From Aestuariicoccus sp032586235 (GTDB lineage: Bacteria; Pseudomonadota; Alphaproteobacteria; Rhodobacterales; Rhodobacteraceae), in the NCBI RefSeq assembly GCF_032586235.1, contig NZ_JAWHTD010000003.1:124001-188000 (forward strand): a stretch of DNA of 64,000 bases, read 5' to 3'. This document shows, one piece after another, positions 53,825-62,238 of the stretch. Position 1 is the first letter of the stretch. Every line of letters begins with the position of its first letter. The notes under the pieces are model-generated. The model ran no database searches. It was not told the DNA's origin and saw only the letters and a list, made by a program, of their open reading frames with translations. Made by a program: the position numbers and the translations under genes.

Positions 53825-54561
53825 TGGATTTCACCTATACCCAAGCCCCCGCGAACGAGCCGCGCTTCGGGCTGATCGTGCTGCAGCGCGACGAAAGCCT
53901 CGAGCACGATCTGCGCCGCATCCTGCCCGGCGCGGTCAACCTGCTGGTCAGTCGGGTCCCCTCGGACCTCGAGGTCACGCCCGAGACGCTGGCGCAGATG
54001 GAGCACGACCTGCCCCGGACCGCCGCGCTGCTGCCGCAGGCGGAACCCTTCGCGGTCGCCGCCTATGGCTGCACCTCGGGCACGGCGGTGATCGGGGCCG
54101 AGCGCATCGCCACGCTGATCCGCGATGCGGCCCCGGTGCGGCAGGTCACCAACCCGTTGAGCGCGCTGCTGGCGGCCTGCGAGGCGATGGGGATCAAACG
54201 GCTGGGCGTGCTGTCGCCGTATGTGGCCGAGGTGTCGGACCAGCTGCGCGGCATTCTGGGCAAGGCCGGCGTCGCCACCCCGGTCTTCGGCAGCTTCAAC
54301 GAGGCGCGCGAGGAAAACGTGGTGCGCATCTCGCCCGGCTCGATCATGACGTCGGCAGAGGCGCTGGCCGCGCAGGGCGGCATCGACGCGATCTTCATGT
54401 CCTGCACCAACCTGCGCACGCTCGAGGTGATCGCCCCGCTCGAGGCGGCGACGGGCCTGCCGGTGCTCAGCTCGAACCAGGTGCTGGGCTGGCACATGAT
54501 GCGGCTGGGCGGGCTGACCGACCCTGTGGCCGGCTATGGCCGCCTGCTGGCAGAGGCCTGA
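53824..54561 (+). CDS. Asp/Glu racemase-family enzyme (maleate isomerase/EutA-like)
   Basis: A 245-residue protein of the Asp/Glu/hydantoin racemase superfamily. Two facing cysteines, Cys83 (AAYGCTSGTAVIG) and Cys194 (FMSCTNLRTLEVI), match racemases and maleate cis-trans isomerases; arylmalonate decarboxylase has only one. The start overlaps the M24 gene stop by one base (TGATG). The pair M24-hydrolase and EutA-like protein also occurs in ectoine-use clusters, but the remaining ectoine genes are absent here. Confidence 0.82.
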   Translation: MDFTYTQAPANEPRFGLIVLQRDESLEHDLRRILPGAVNLLVSRVPSDLEVTPETLAQMEHDLPRTAALLPQAEPFAVAAYGCTSGTAVIGAERIATLIRDAAPVRQVTNPLSALLAACEAMGIKRLGVLSPYVAEVSDQLRGILGKAGVATPVFGSFNEAREENVVRISPGSIMTSAEALAAQGGIDAIFMSCTNLRTLEVIAPLEAATGLPVLSSNQVLGWHMMRLGGLTDPVAGYGRLLAEA

Positions 54562-54643
54562 GCCACACGCCCGGCGGCGAGGTCGACTTGGTCACGCGCC
54601 CTTGGCTCTGGCGCTGGACGCCGACCCGTGGCACCTTTGGCGC

Positions 54644-55582
54644 ATGAGACCCGATCTTCGCACCCCGTCCGGCGCCCCCGCCGGAGACTTCGCCTTTGGC
54701 ACGATGCAATTCGGCGGCCGCGCCGACGAAGCGCAGAGCCACGCCATGTACGACGCCTGCCGGGCCGCCGGCATCCGTCTTTTCGACACCGCCTATGTCT
54801 ATACCGACGGCGCGTCCGAGACGTTGCTGGGCCGCTTCGCCGCGTCAGAGCGCGACGATCTCTTTATCGCGACCAAGGCCAGCTATACGGGCGGCGCGTC
54901 GCGCGACAATATCCTGACCACCTTCGACACCAGCCGGAAGCGGCTGGATATGGACGTGATCGACCTGCTTTACATGCATCGCTGGGACAATGACACGCCG
55001 CTTGAAGAGACGTTCGAGACCCTGGCGCGGCTGAAGGCCGAGGGGAAGATCCGGCATATCGGCGTGTCCAATTACGCCGCCTGGCAGGTGACCAAGGCAC
55101 AGGCCGTGGCCGCGCGCTTTGGAGTGCGCATCGACGTGTTGCAGCCGATGTACAACCTGGTCAAACGCCAGGCCGAGGTCGAGATTCTGCCCATGTGCCT
55201 CGCCGAGGGCATCGTCCCGGTGCCCTATTCGCCGCTGGGCGGCGGGCTGCTGACCGGCAAGTATCTGGACGGCGGCAGCGGTCGGCTGACCGAGGACGAA
55301 CGCTATGCCGCGCGCTACGGCGTGGCGGCGATGCACGACGGGGCCCGCGGCCTTTGCGAGATCGCCGCCGAGCTGGGCATAGATCCGGCGACTTTGGCGG
55401 TGGCCTGGGTCGGCCGCCACAAGGCGCGGCCCGTGCCGATCCTGTCGGCGCGCACTGCCGAGCAGTTGCAGCCCTCGCTTGCGGGCATGACCTTTGCGAT
55501 GGACGACACGCTTTACGCGCGGCTCTCGGCGCTCAGCCCGACGCCGCCGCCGGCCACCGACCGGCTGGAGGAAAGCGGCTAG
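54644..55582 (+). CDS. Aldo/keto reductase
   Basis: A 312-residue TIM-barrel NADPH-dependent reductase. The tetrad is present: Asp in LFDTAYVYTDG with its Tyr, Lys in LFIATKASY and His in LLYMHRWD. Other family parts are IGVSNYAAWQV, PMYNLVKRQAEVEILPMC and YSPLGGGLLTGKYL. It belongs to the YajO/Gfo-type AKR group with unknown substrate. The start at 54644 is favoured because upstream codons are unlike the family. It is 82 bases after the racemase gene and may be in the same transcript. Confidence 0.9.
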   Translation: MRPDLRTPSGAPAGDFAFGTMQFGGRADEAQSHAMYDACRAAGIRLFDTAYVYTDGASETLLGRFAASERDDLFIATKASYTGGASRDNILTTFDTSRKRLDMDVIDLLYMHRWDNDTPLEETFETLARLKAEGKIRHIGVSNYAAWQVTKAQAVAARFGVRIDVLQPMYNLVKRQAEVEILPMCLAEGIVPVPYSPLGGGLLTGKYLDGGSGRLTEDERYAARYGVAAMHDGARGLCEIAAELGIDPATLAVAWVGRHKARPVPILSARTAEQLQPSLAGMTFAMDDTLYARLSALSPTPPPATDRLEESG

Positions 55583-55591
55583 GCCACGGTT

Positions 55592-56257
55592 TCAGCGCCA
55601 GTCGACGAACTCTCCGGTCGCGGCGCGGACGGTGCGGAATCCGTTGGCGGGGTGGTCGGGGTCGGGATGACCCAGAGCGATGCCGCAAAGGATGTCGCGG
55701 TCGTCCGCAACGCCGAACCAGTCGCGCAGGAAGGGCGAAAAGCCCGCGACCGAGGCCATGGCGATCCCGCCCAGCCCCTTGGCCTGCAAACCCAGCAGCA
55801 CCGCCGTCACGAAGGCCCCGCAATCAAGGACGCCGTAGGGGCCCAGATCCTTGGGCGTCGTGATCAGCAGGAAATGCGGCGCGCCGAAGAAGCGGAAGTT
55901 CTCCATCATCTGCCGGGCCGATCCCGCGCGGTCGCCCTTTTCCACGCCCACCGCCTCGTAAAGCTGCCAGCCGCAGGCGCGGCGGCGGTCGCGGTAGACG
56001 CCTTCGTAGCGGTCGGGAAAGGGGATGTCGCTGGCATGCGCGGCCCGGGCGGCGTGGGCGTAAAGTGCGTCGCGCAGGCGGTCGGTTTCCTCGGCCCCGC
56101 AGGCAATCACCTGCCAGGGCTGGGAATTGCACCAGCTGGGCACCTGCCGGGCCGTGGTCAGTATGTCGTCAATCGTCGCGCGCGGCACCGGGTCGGGCCG
56201 GAAGGCCCGGCAGGAGTGGCGCGCGGCCAGAAGCGCGTCGAAAGCCTCGAATGTCAT
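55592..56257 (-). CDS. Nitroreductase family flavoprotein
   Basis: A 221-residue FMN-dependent oxidoreductase. RHSCRAFRPDPVPRATIDD and ARQVPSWCNSQPWQVIAC bind FMN at the N-terminus, and GLGGIAMASVAGFSPFLRDW with ILCGIALGHPDPDHPAN closes the fold. The start at 56257 overlaps the CoA-transferase stop by four bases (ATGA), and GAAGGATA is upstream. The product is NAD(P)H-dependent; the natural substrate is not known. It converges with the aldo/keto reductase gene. Confidence 0.9.
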   Translation of the reverse strand: MTFEAFDALLAARHSCRAFRPDPVPRATIDDILTTARQVPSWCNSQPWQVIACGAEETDRLRDALYAHAARAAHASDIPFPDRYEGVYRDRRRACGWQLYEAVGVEKGDRAGSARQMMENFRFFGAPHFLLITTPKDLGPYGVLDCGAFVTAVLLGLQAKGLGGIAMASVAGFSPFLRDWFGVADDRDILCGIALGHPDPDHPANGFRTVRAATGEFVDWR

Positions 56258-57336
56258 AGGTATCCTTCGCGTTCCAGCTCTGTGCGAATGGCGGCGCTGT
56301 CCTGCCCGCGCAGCGGCGGATCCGGGGGCCGCGCGGGCGGCTGGGTGGAAAAGCGCGGTGCGGCGCGCGGCGCGCCAGCCTGCCAGATGCCCCGCGCGGC
56401 GATATGCGGATCGGATTGCGCCTCGTCCGGGCTGAGGACAGGGGCGACGCAGGCGTCGCTGCCCGCGAAAACCGCTGCCCAATCGTCGCGGCTCCGGCTG
56501 GCGAAGAGGGATTCGAGCACAGCCGCCTGCTGCGGCCAGAGCGAAGGGTCGAATTGCGCGGCAAAGAGCGGATCGCCGGTCAGCCCGAGCCGTTCCAGAA
56601 AGAGCGCGTAGAACTTCGGTTCCAGGCATTGCACCGCCACATGACCGCCGCAGGCGCAGGCGTAGCAGCGCGACCAATGGGGCCCATCGAGCAGCGATTG
56701 CCCGCGGGCATGGGTCGAAAAGGCCGAGCCCATCGAGAGAAGCAGCGCCATCATGTGGCTGGCCCCGTCGACGATGGCCGCATCGACCACTGTGCCCTCG
56801 CCGGTGGCGCGCGCCTGCATCAGGCCCGCCAGCATGCCGACCGTCAGGTAGAGCGCGCCCCCGCCGATGTCGCCCAGCATCGTCGGCGGCACGCCGGGCA
56901 CCTGCCCCGGCAGCCCGGCGTAAAAGAGCGCGCCGCTGCGCGCGAGGTAGTTCAGATCGTGCCCCGCCTGGCGCGCCAGCGGGCCGTCCTGCCCCCAGCC
57001 GGTCATGCGCCCGTAGACCAGCGCGGGGTTGAGCGCCAGCGCGTCGTCCGGGCCGAGGCCCAGCCGCTCCATCACGCCGGGACGCAGTCCCTCGGTCGCG
57101 CCGTGGGCGCTGCGCAGGAGCGCGCGGGCGATGGTAAGGTCGCCGGGCGACTTGAGGTCGAGCGCGATCGACCGCTTGCCGCGGTCGAGCAGGTTGCGTT
57201 CGGCCTTGCCGGGCGTGTCGGCGGCGCCGGGACGGTGCACGACGATCACCTCGGCCCCCAGATCGGCGAGCAACATGCCCGCGAAGGGCGCGGGGCCCAA
57301 AGCCTCGAATTCGACGATACGGATGCCGTGCAGCAT
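56254..57336 (-). CDS. CaiB/BaiF family CoA-transferase (class III)
   Basis: A 360-residue protein of the formyl-CoA/CaiB CoA-transferase family. MLHGIRIVEFEALGPAPFAG and LLADLGAEVIVVHRPG start the fold; LKSPGDLTIARALLRSAHG and the active-site block TMLGDIGGGALYLTVGMLAG follow, with the catalytic Asp in GDIGG. The start at 57336 is preceded by GGAGG. It is close to alpha-methylacyl-CoA racemase in layout. The substrate is unknown. It overlaps the nitroreductase gene by four bases. Confidence 0.9.
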   Translation of the reverse strand: MLHGIRIVEFEALGPAPFAGMLLADLGAEVIVVHRPGAADTPGKAERNLLDRGKRSIALDLKSPGDLTIARALLRSAHGATEGLRPGVMERLGLGPDDALALNPALVYGRMTGWGQDGPLARQAGHDLNYLARSGALFYAGLPGQVPGVPPTMLGDIGGGALYLTVGMLAGLMQARATGEGTVVDAAIVDGASHMMALLLSMGSAFSTHARGQSLLDGPHWSRCYACACGGHVAVQCLEPKFYALFLERLGLTGDPLFAAQFDPSLWPQQAAVLESLFASRSRDDWAAVFAGSDACVAPVLSPDEAQSDPHIAARGIWQAGAPRAAPRFSTQPPARPPDPPLRGQDSAAIRTELEREGYL

Positions 57337-57404
57337 GGCGGTCCTCCCTTTGGCGCAGCTTGGCCCGCGCCGCCTTTCCGCGCAATGCGCAACTGGCGGG
57401 CCAT

Positions 57405-57442
57405 GGAGGGGGCGCTGCCCCCGCTGCTGCGCAGCCCCCCGG
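57405..57442. repeat. 38-bp GC-rich palindromic repeat, copy 2
   Basis: An inverted copy of the repeat at 24345-24382, with all 38 bases the same. Here it lies 65 bases before the helicase start. In both copies the repeat reads the same way relative to the downstream gene. Confidence 0.85.
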
Positions 57443-57506
57443 GATATTTGTGGATCAGTGAAACATGGGTGTTTTGCTTTGCCGGGCGGCGGATTATCTG
57501 AGGGGG

Positions 57507-59921
57507 ATGACGGCGCTTCCCCCCTCGTTACGGTCCTTTTTCGACAGCCGCGGCTGGCAGGTGCATCCGCATCAGCAGGCGATGCTGGAGCGGGCGGGCG
57601 CACCGGCGCTGTTGCTGATCGCGCCTACGGGGGGCGGCAAGACGCTGGCAGGGTTCCTGCCGACGCTGGCGGAGCTGGAAGAGGGCGGGCATGAGGGGCT
57701 GCACACGCTGTACGTCAGCCCGCTGAAGGCGCTGGCGGCGGATATCAAGCGCAACCTGCGCACGCCCATCGACGAGGCGGGGCTGCCGATCCGGGTCGAG
57801 GATCGCACCGGCGACACGCCCGCCAGCCGCAAGAAGCGCCAGCGCGCCGACCCGCCGCATATTCTGCTGACCACGCCGGAATCGCTGGCTTTGCTGACCA
57901 GCTACGAGGATGCGCCGCGCATGTTCGCCGGGCTGCGCCGGGTTGTGGTGGACGAAATCCACGCGCTGGCGGACTCGAAGCGCGGCGATCAGCTGATGCT
58001 GGCGCTGGCGCGGCTGCAGGGGCTTTGCCCCGGTCTGCGGCGGGTGGGGCTGTCGGCCACGGTCGAGGATCCGCAGGCCATCGCCCGGTTCCTGGCGCGT
58101 CACCCCGACCCTTGCGAGATCCTGACCGCCGATCCCGGGCCCGATCCGGACATTCGAATGCTGGTCACCGAGACGCCGCCGCCCTGGTCGGGGGGCGGCG
58201 CGGCCTATGCGATCCCGGCGGTGCTGGAGGAGGTCAAACGGCACCGTACGACGCTGATCTTTCACAACACCCGCGCCCAGGCCGAGATCTTTTTCCACAA
58301 CCTGTGGCTGGCCAATGACGAAGCGCTGCCCATCGGCATCCACCACGGATCGCTCGACCGCGGTCAACGCGAAAAGGTCGAGGCGGCGATGGTGCGGGGC
58401 GATTTGCGGGCCATCGTCTGCACCGGCTCGCTCGATCTGGGGATCGACTGGGGCGACGTGGATCTGGTGATCCAGGTCGGCGCGCCAAAGAACGTCAAGC
58501 GGCTGGTGCAGCGGATCGGCCGGGCCAACCACCGCTACAACGCGCCGTCCAAGGCGCTGTTGGTGCCGGCGAACCGCTTTGAGGTGGTGGAATGCGTGGC
58601 CGCTTTGGAAGCCGTGCGCGCCCATGATCTGGACGGCGAGGCGCGCGGGCCCGGCCCGCGTGACGTGCTCTGCCAGCATATCCTGATCGCCGCCGCCGCC
58701 GGACCCTTCGACGCGGACGGGCTTTACGCGGAGATGACCGCCGCCGGGCCCTATGCCGGGCTGACGCGGGAGGCCTTCGACGATTGTCTGAATTTCTGCG
58801 CCACCGGCGGCTATGCCTTGCGCGCCTACGACCAGTGGCAGCGGCTGCAACAGCGCCCCGACGGGCTGTGGCAGCTGCGCGACCCGCGTTCGGCCGTGCG
58901 CATCCGGCAGAATATCGGCACGATCCAGGACACCGACACGCTGAAGGTCAGGTGGCGCGGGCGCGGCGGCGCGCCGCTGGGCGAGATCGAGGAAGGTTTC
59001 GCCGCCTCGCTGACGCGCGGGGACACCTTTCTGATCGGCGGCCAAATCGTGCGCTACGAAGGCCTGCGCGAACTGACGGTCGAGGTCACTCGCGACCCCG
59101 GGCGCAAGCCCAAGATCGCCACCTTCATGGGCACCAAATTCGCCACCTCGACCCAGCTGTCGCAGCGCATCGTCGCGATGTTCCAGCAGCAAAGCTGGCC
59201 CGACCTGCCGGGCCACACCGCGCACTGGCTGCATCTGCAGCGCCAGGTGTCGCGGCTGCCGAAACCGGGGCGTCTGCTGATCGAGACCTTCCCCCGCGAC
59301 GGGCGCGAACAGATGGTCGTCTACGGCTTTGCCGGGCGCAACGCGCAGCAGACGCTGGGGCTCTTGCTGACCAAGCGGATGGAGGAGATGGCGCTGGCGC
59401 CGATGGGCTTTGTGGCCACCGATTACGCCACGCTGATCTGGGGGCTCGATGCCGTGACCGATCCCGCGCCGCTCTTCGATCTGGCCGCGCTGGAGCATGG
59501 GCTGGACGGCTGGCTGGCGGGCAATGCAGTGATGAAACGCACCTTCCGCGCCTCGGCCACCATCGCCGGGCTGATCGAGCGGCAGGTCGGCGGGCAGCGC
59601 AAGACCGGGCGGCAGGCGACGATGTCGTCGGACATCCTTTATGACACGCTGCTGAAATACGACCCCGACCACCTGCTGATGCAGATCACCCGCGAAGAGG
59701 CGATGCGCGGCCTCGTCGATTTCGACCGCATCCGCGAGATGTGCGCCCGTGTCGAGGGGCGGATCGACCACATGCGGCTGAGCCGCGTGACACCGCTGGC
59801 CGCGCCGCTTTTCCTCGAGGCCGGGCGGGTCCCCGTCCGGGGCGCCGCCGACGAGCGGCTGCTGGAGGAAGAGGTCACGCGTCTGCTGGACGAAAGCGGG
59901 CTGGCGCAGCTCGGCGTGTGA
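57507..59921 (+). CDS. Ligase-associated DNA damage response DExH-box helicase
   Basis: An 804-residue Lhr-related helicase. Walker A LIAPTGGGKTLAGFLPTL is at about 38-55, and VVVDEIHALADSKRGDQLML carries the DEIH box near 149. Later helicase motifs are GLSATVEDPQAIAR and VQRIGRANHR. The C-terminal part has the DEAD/H-associated domain (FMGTKFATSTQLSQRIV). This family sits in a DNA repair set with PdeM, an ATP-dependent ligase and an exonuclease. The start at 57507 is preceded by GAGGGGG. Confidence 0.93.
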   Translation: MTALPPSLRSFFDSRGWQVHPHQQAMLERAGAPALLLIAPTGGGKTLAGFLPTLAELEEGGHEGLHTLYVSPLKALAADIKRNLRTPIDEAGLPIRVEDRTGDTPASRKKRQRADPPHILLTTPESLALLTSYEDAPRMFAGLRRVVVDEIHALADSKRGDQLMLALARLQGLCPGLRRVGLSATVEDPQAIARFLARHPDPCEILTADPGPDPDIRMLVTETPPPWSGGGAAYAIPAVLEEVKRHRTTLIFHNTRAQAEIFFHNLWLANDEALPIGIHHGSLDRGQREKVEAAMVRGDLRAIVCTGSLDLGIDWGDVDLVIQVGAPKNVKRLVQRIGRANHRYNAPSKALLVPANRFEVVECVAALEAVRAHDLDGEARGPGPRDVLCQHILIAAAAGPFDADGLYAEMTAAGPYAGLTREAFDDCLNFCATGGYALRAYDQWQRLQQRPDGLWQLRDPRSAVRIRQNIGTIQDTDTLKVRWRGRGGAPLGEIEEGFAASLTRGDTFLIGGQIVRYEGLRELTVEVTRDPGRKPKIATFMGTKFATSTQLSQRIVAMFQQQSWPDLPGHTAHWLHLQRQVSRLPKPGRLLIETFPRDGREQMVVYGFAGRNAQQTLGLLLTKRMEEMALAPMGFVATDYATLIWGLDAVTDPAPLFDLAALEHGLDGWLAGNAVMKRTFRASATIAGLIERQVGGQRKTGRQATMSSDILYDTLLKYDPDHLLMQITREEAMRGLVDFDRIREMCARVEGRIDHMRLSRVTPLAAPLFLEAGRVPVRGAADERLLEEEVTRLLDESGLAQLGV

Positions 59922-60043
59922 GGACGCGACGCGCCTGAAGGCGATCAGGCCAGGACGCGAACGGACGTGCGGGCAGAGCAGACAAGCCCGATGCCGGAAA
60001 GGTCGCCCTTGCACGGGGCGCCTGGCGGTGGCAGGAACAAGCC

Positions 60044-60706
60044 ATGAACGCCTTCGCCTTTTCCTTTCATGGCGCATCCCTGCGGGCGCTGGCTTCGGGC
60101 GCGCTCTTCTGGCCCGAGCAGACTTTGCTTGTGGTGTCGGATCTGCATTTCGGCAAGGCCGCGCGGTTGTCCGCCGTGGGCGGCGCGCCGCTGCCGCCCT
60201 ATGATACGCGCGACACGCTGATGCGGCTGGAAGCGGATCTGGAGGCGACGGGTTCCAAACAGGTCGTCTGTCTGGGCGACAGTTTCGACGCCCCCGGTCT
60301 CGACGCGGCGCTGCCAGAGGCCGAACAGCTTTGGATCGCGCGGCTGCAGGCGGGGCGGCGCTGGCTTTGGATCGAGGGCAATCACGATCCCGGCCTGGTG
60401 GCGCTGGGAGGCGCGCATCTGGCGGAGCTTCGGCTGGGGCCGCTGGTCTTTCGGCACATTGCGGAGGCGGGGGAAACCGGCGAGGTTTCAGGGCATTACC
60501 ACCCCAAGGCCCGGATCGCCGCCCGGGGCCGGGCGTTGTCGCGCCCCTGTTTCCTGCTCGACGAGGCGCGGCTGATCCTGCCGGCCTACGGCACCTATAC
60601 CGGCGGGCTCTTCAGCCATGCCGCGCCCTTGCGCGGCCTTATGTCCGAGACGGCTCAGGCCATCCTGACCGGGCCAAGGCCCGTGGCCGTGCCGATGCCG
60701 CGCTGA
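60044..60706 (+). CDS. pdeM: Ligase-associated DNA damage response endonuclease PdeM
   Basis: A 220-residue metallophosphoesterase. The metal-binding motifs are VVSDLHFGKAARL (Asp33, His35), VCLGDSFDAPGL, IEGNHDPGL and VSGHYHPKARI. PdeM proteins act with the DExH helicase in DNA-damage repair. It lies 122 bases after the helicase gene on the same strand. Neither the partner DNA ligase nor the exonuclease is in the next kilobases. All catalytic motifs are intact. Confidence 0.92.
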   Translation: MNAFAFSFHGASLRALASGALFWPEQTLLVVSDLHFGKAARLSAVGGAPLPPYDTRDTLMRLEADLEATGSKQVVCLGDSFDAPGLDAALPEAEQLWIARLQAGRRWLWIEGNHDPGLVALGGAHLAELRLGPLVFRHIAEAGETGEVSGHYHPKARIAARGRALSRPCFLLDEARLILPAYGTYTGGLFSHAAPLRGLMSETAQAILTGPRPVAVPMPR

Positions 60707-60747
60707 CGCGTCTTGCAGAGCCGGACGCGCTGTGGTCCTTTGCCCGC

Positions 60748-61161
60748 ATGACGATCCACGAGCGCATCCACCGCAGCTTTGCCCGTCAGTCGATGATGGC
60801 CACCCTTGGCGCGTCGCTGTCCGGGGTGGAGACAGGCGCGGTCACCATCGCCGCGCCGATCACCGGGGCGACCAGCCAGCAACAGGGCTTTGCCCATGCC
60901 GGGCTGACCTTCTCGATCGGCGATTCCGCGGCGGGTTATTCGGCGCTGACGCTGTTGCCCGAGGATCAGGAGGTCGTGACCGCCGAGATCAAGATCAACT
61001 TTCTGGCCCCCGCGAAAGGCGACCGCCTGATCGCCCGGGGCCGGGTGATCAAACCCGGACGGCGGCTGATCGTGGTGACGGCGGAAGTCTTTGCCGAAAA
61101 TGCCGGGACCGAGACGCAGGTTGCGGTGCTCATGGGCACCATGGTGCCCGTCCCGGCCTGA
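60748..61161 (+). CDS. PaaI family thioesterase (hotdog fold)
   Basis: A 137-residue hotdog-fold acyl-CoA thioesterase. GFAHAGLTFSIGDSAAGYSA carries the catalytic Asp/His-type region, and ITAEIKINFLAP-like VTAEIKINFLAPAKGDRL is the central strand of the family. The start at 60748 (MTIHERIHRSFARQ) is 41 bases after pdeM. Members clear CoA thioesters, for example in phenylacetate breakdown. No paa genes are nearby, so the substrate is unknown. Confidence 0.88.
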   Translation: MTIHERIHRSFARQSMMATLGASLSGVETGAVTIAAPITGATSQQQGFAHAGLTFSIGDSAAGYSALTLLPEDQEVVTAEIKINFLAPAKGDRLIARGRVIKPGRRLIVVTAEVFAENAGTETQVAVLMGTMVPVPA

Positions 61162-61224
61162 GGCCGGGCCTGTCTGCTCGATCCTCTGGCCGCTGTTTCG
61201 CCGCACCGCGGCCCGCTCGGCGGG

Positions 61225-62142
61225 TCAGGCGGTCAGCCCCTCCGGTTCCGGAAGACCGTTGGCGCGGCAGCAGGCGGTGACGGTGTTGGCCAGCAGGCAG
61301 GCGATGGTCATCGGGCCGACGCCGCCGGGCACCGGGGTGATAGCGCCTGCGACCTCGGCGCAGCTGGCGTAGTGGCAATCGCCCACGAGGCGGGTCTTGA
61401 CGCTGCCATCCTCGTTGGTGCCCTTTTCCGGCGCGTCGATGCGGTTGATGCCAACGTCGATCACCGTTGCACCGGGCTTGATCCAGTCCCCGGGCACCAT
61501 TTCGGGCCGGCCCACGGCGGCGACGACGATGTCGGCGCGGCGCACCACGCCCGGCAGGTCCCTGGTGCGCGAATGCGCGATGGTGACGGTGCAGCTGTCG
61601 CCCAGCAACAGCTGCGCCATCGGCTTGCCGACGATGTTCGAGCGCCCGACCACCACCGCATCCATGCCCGACAGCGACCCGTGATGATGCCGCAGCATCA
61701 TCAGGCAGCCCAGCGGGGTGCAGGGCACCATGCTTTTCTGCCCGGTGCCCAGCAGGCCCACGTTCGAGATATGGAACCCGTCGACATCCTTGGCCGGGTC
61801 GATGGCGTTGATGACCAGGTCCTCGTTCAGATGCCCGGGCAGCGGCAGCTGCACGAGGATGCCATGCACCTCGGGATCGGCGTTGAGATGGTCGATCAGG
61901 CCCAGCAGTTCGTCCTCGGCGGTGTCCTCGGCGAGGCGGTGCTCAAAGCTGGCCATACCCACCTCGACCGTCTGCTTGCCTTTCGAACGGACATAAACCT
62001 GGCTGGCCGGGTCGGCACCCACCAGCACCACCGCAAGGCCGGGCGTGATGCCATGGTCGTCCTTCAGGCGCGCGACATGCTCCGCCACCTTGCCCCGCAC
62101 CTCGGCCGCGAAGGCCTTTCCGTCGATGATCGTCGCCGCCAT
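61225..62142 (-). CDS. folD: Methylene-tetrahydrofolate dehydrogenase / cyclohydrolase
   Basis: A 305-residue bifunctional enzyme that converts 5,10-methylene-THF to 10-formyl-THF with NADP. The start at 62142 (MAATIIDGKAFAAEVRG) follows AGAGAGGACG. Key parts are PASQVYVRSKGKQTVEVG (catalytic Lys and Tyr), GILVQLPLPGHLNED, VVVGRSNIVGKPMAQLLL for NADP and TPVPGGVGPMTIACLLANT. It lies after fhs on the same strand with an inverted repeat between them. The pair links formate to the C1 pool. Confidence 0.97.
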   Translation of the reverse strand: MAATIIDGKAFAAEVRGKVAEHVARLKDDHGITPGLAVVLVGADPASQVYVRSKGKQTVEVGMASFEHRLAEDTAEDELLGLIDHLNADPEVHGILVQLPLPGHLNEDLVINAIDPAKDVDGFHISNVGLLGTGQKSMVPCTPLGCLMMLRHHHGSLSGMDAVVVGRSNIVGKPMAQLLLGDSCTVTIAHSRTRDLPGVVRRADIVVAAVGRPEMVPGDWIKPGATVIDVGINRIDAPEKGTNEDGSVKTRLVGDCHYASCAEVAGAITPVPGGVGPMTIACLLANTVTACCRANGLPEPEGLTA

Positions 62143-62158
62143 CTTGCGTCCTCTCTCT

Positions 62159-62238
62159 GCGGGCGGTGCGCAGCAAGTGCGCACCCTACAAAACCCCGCG
62201 TTTCCCCGTAGGGTGCGCCTTTACGGCGCACCGCCCGC
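62159..62238. repeat. Large inverted repeat between fhs and folD
   Basis: Two 31-base arms (62159-62189 and 62208-62238) match as reverse complements except for a central seven-base block, with an 18-base spacer. Each arm also contains a smaller palindrome (GGTGCGC ... GCGCACC). The right arm ends exactly at the fhs stop codon. It may act as a terminator or attenuator. Confidence 0.85.

Noticed and set aside
51615..54561. Complete ectoine utilisation cluster
   Set aside because: M24 and EutA-like genes match, but no ornithine-cyclodeaminase, DoeB/EutE or ectoine transporter gene lies nearby, and the PLP enzyme is DpaL-like.
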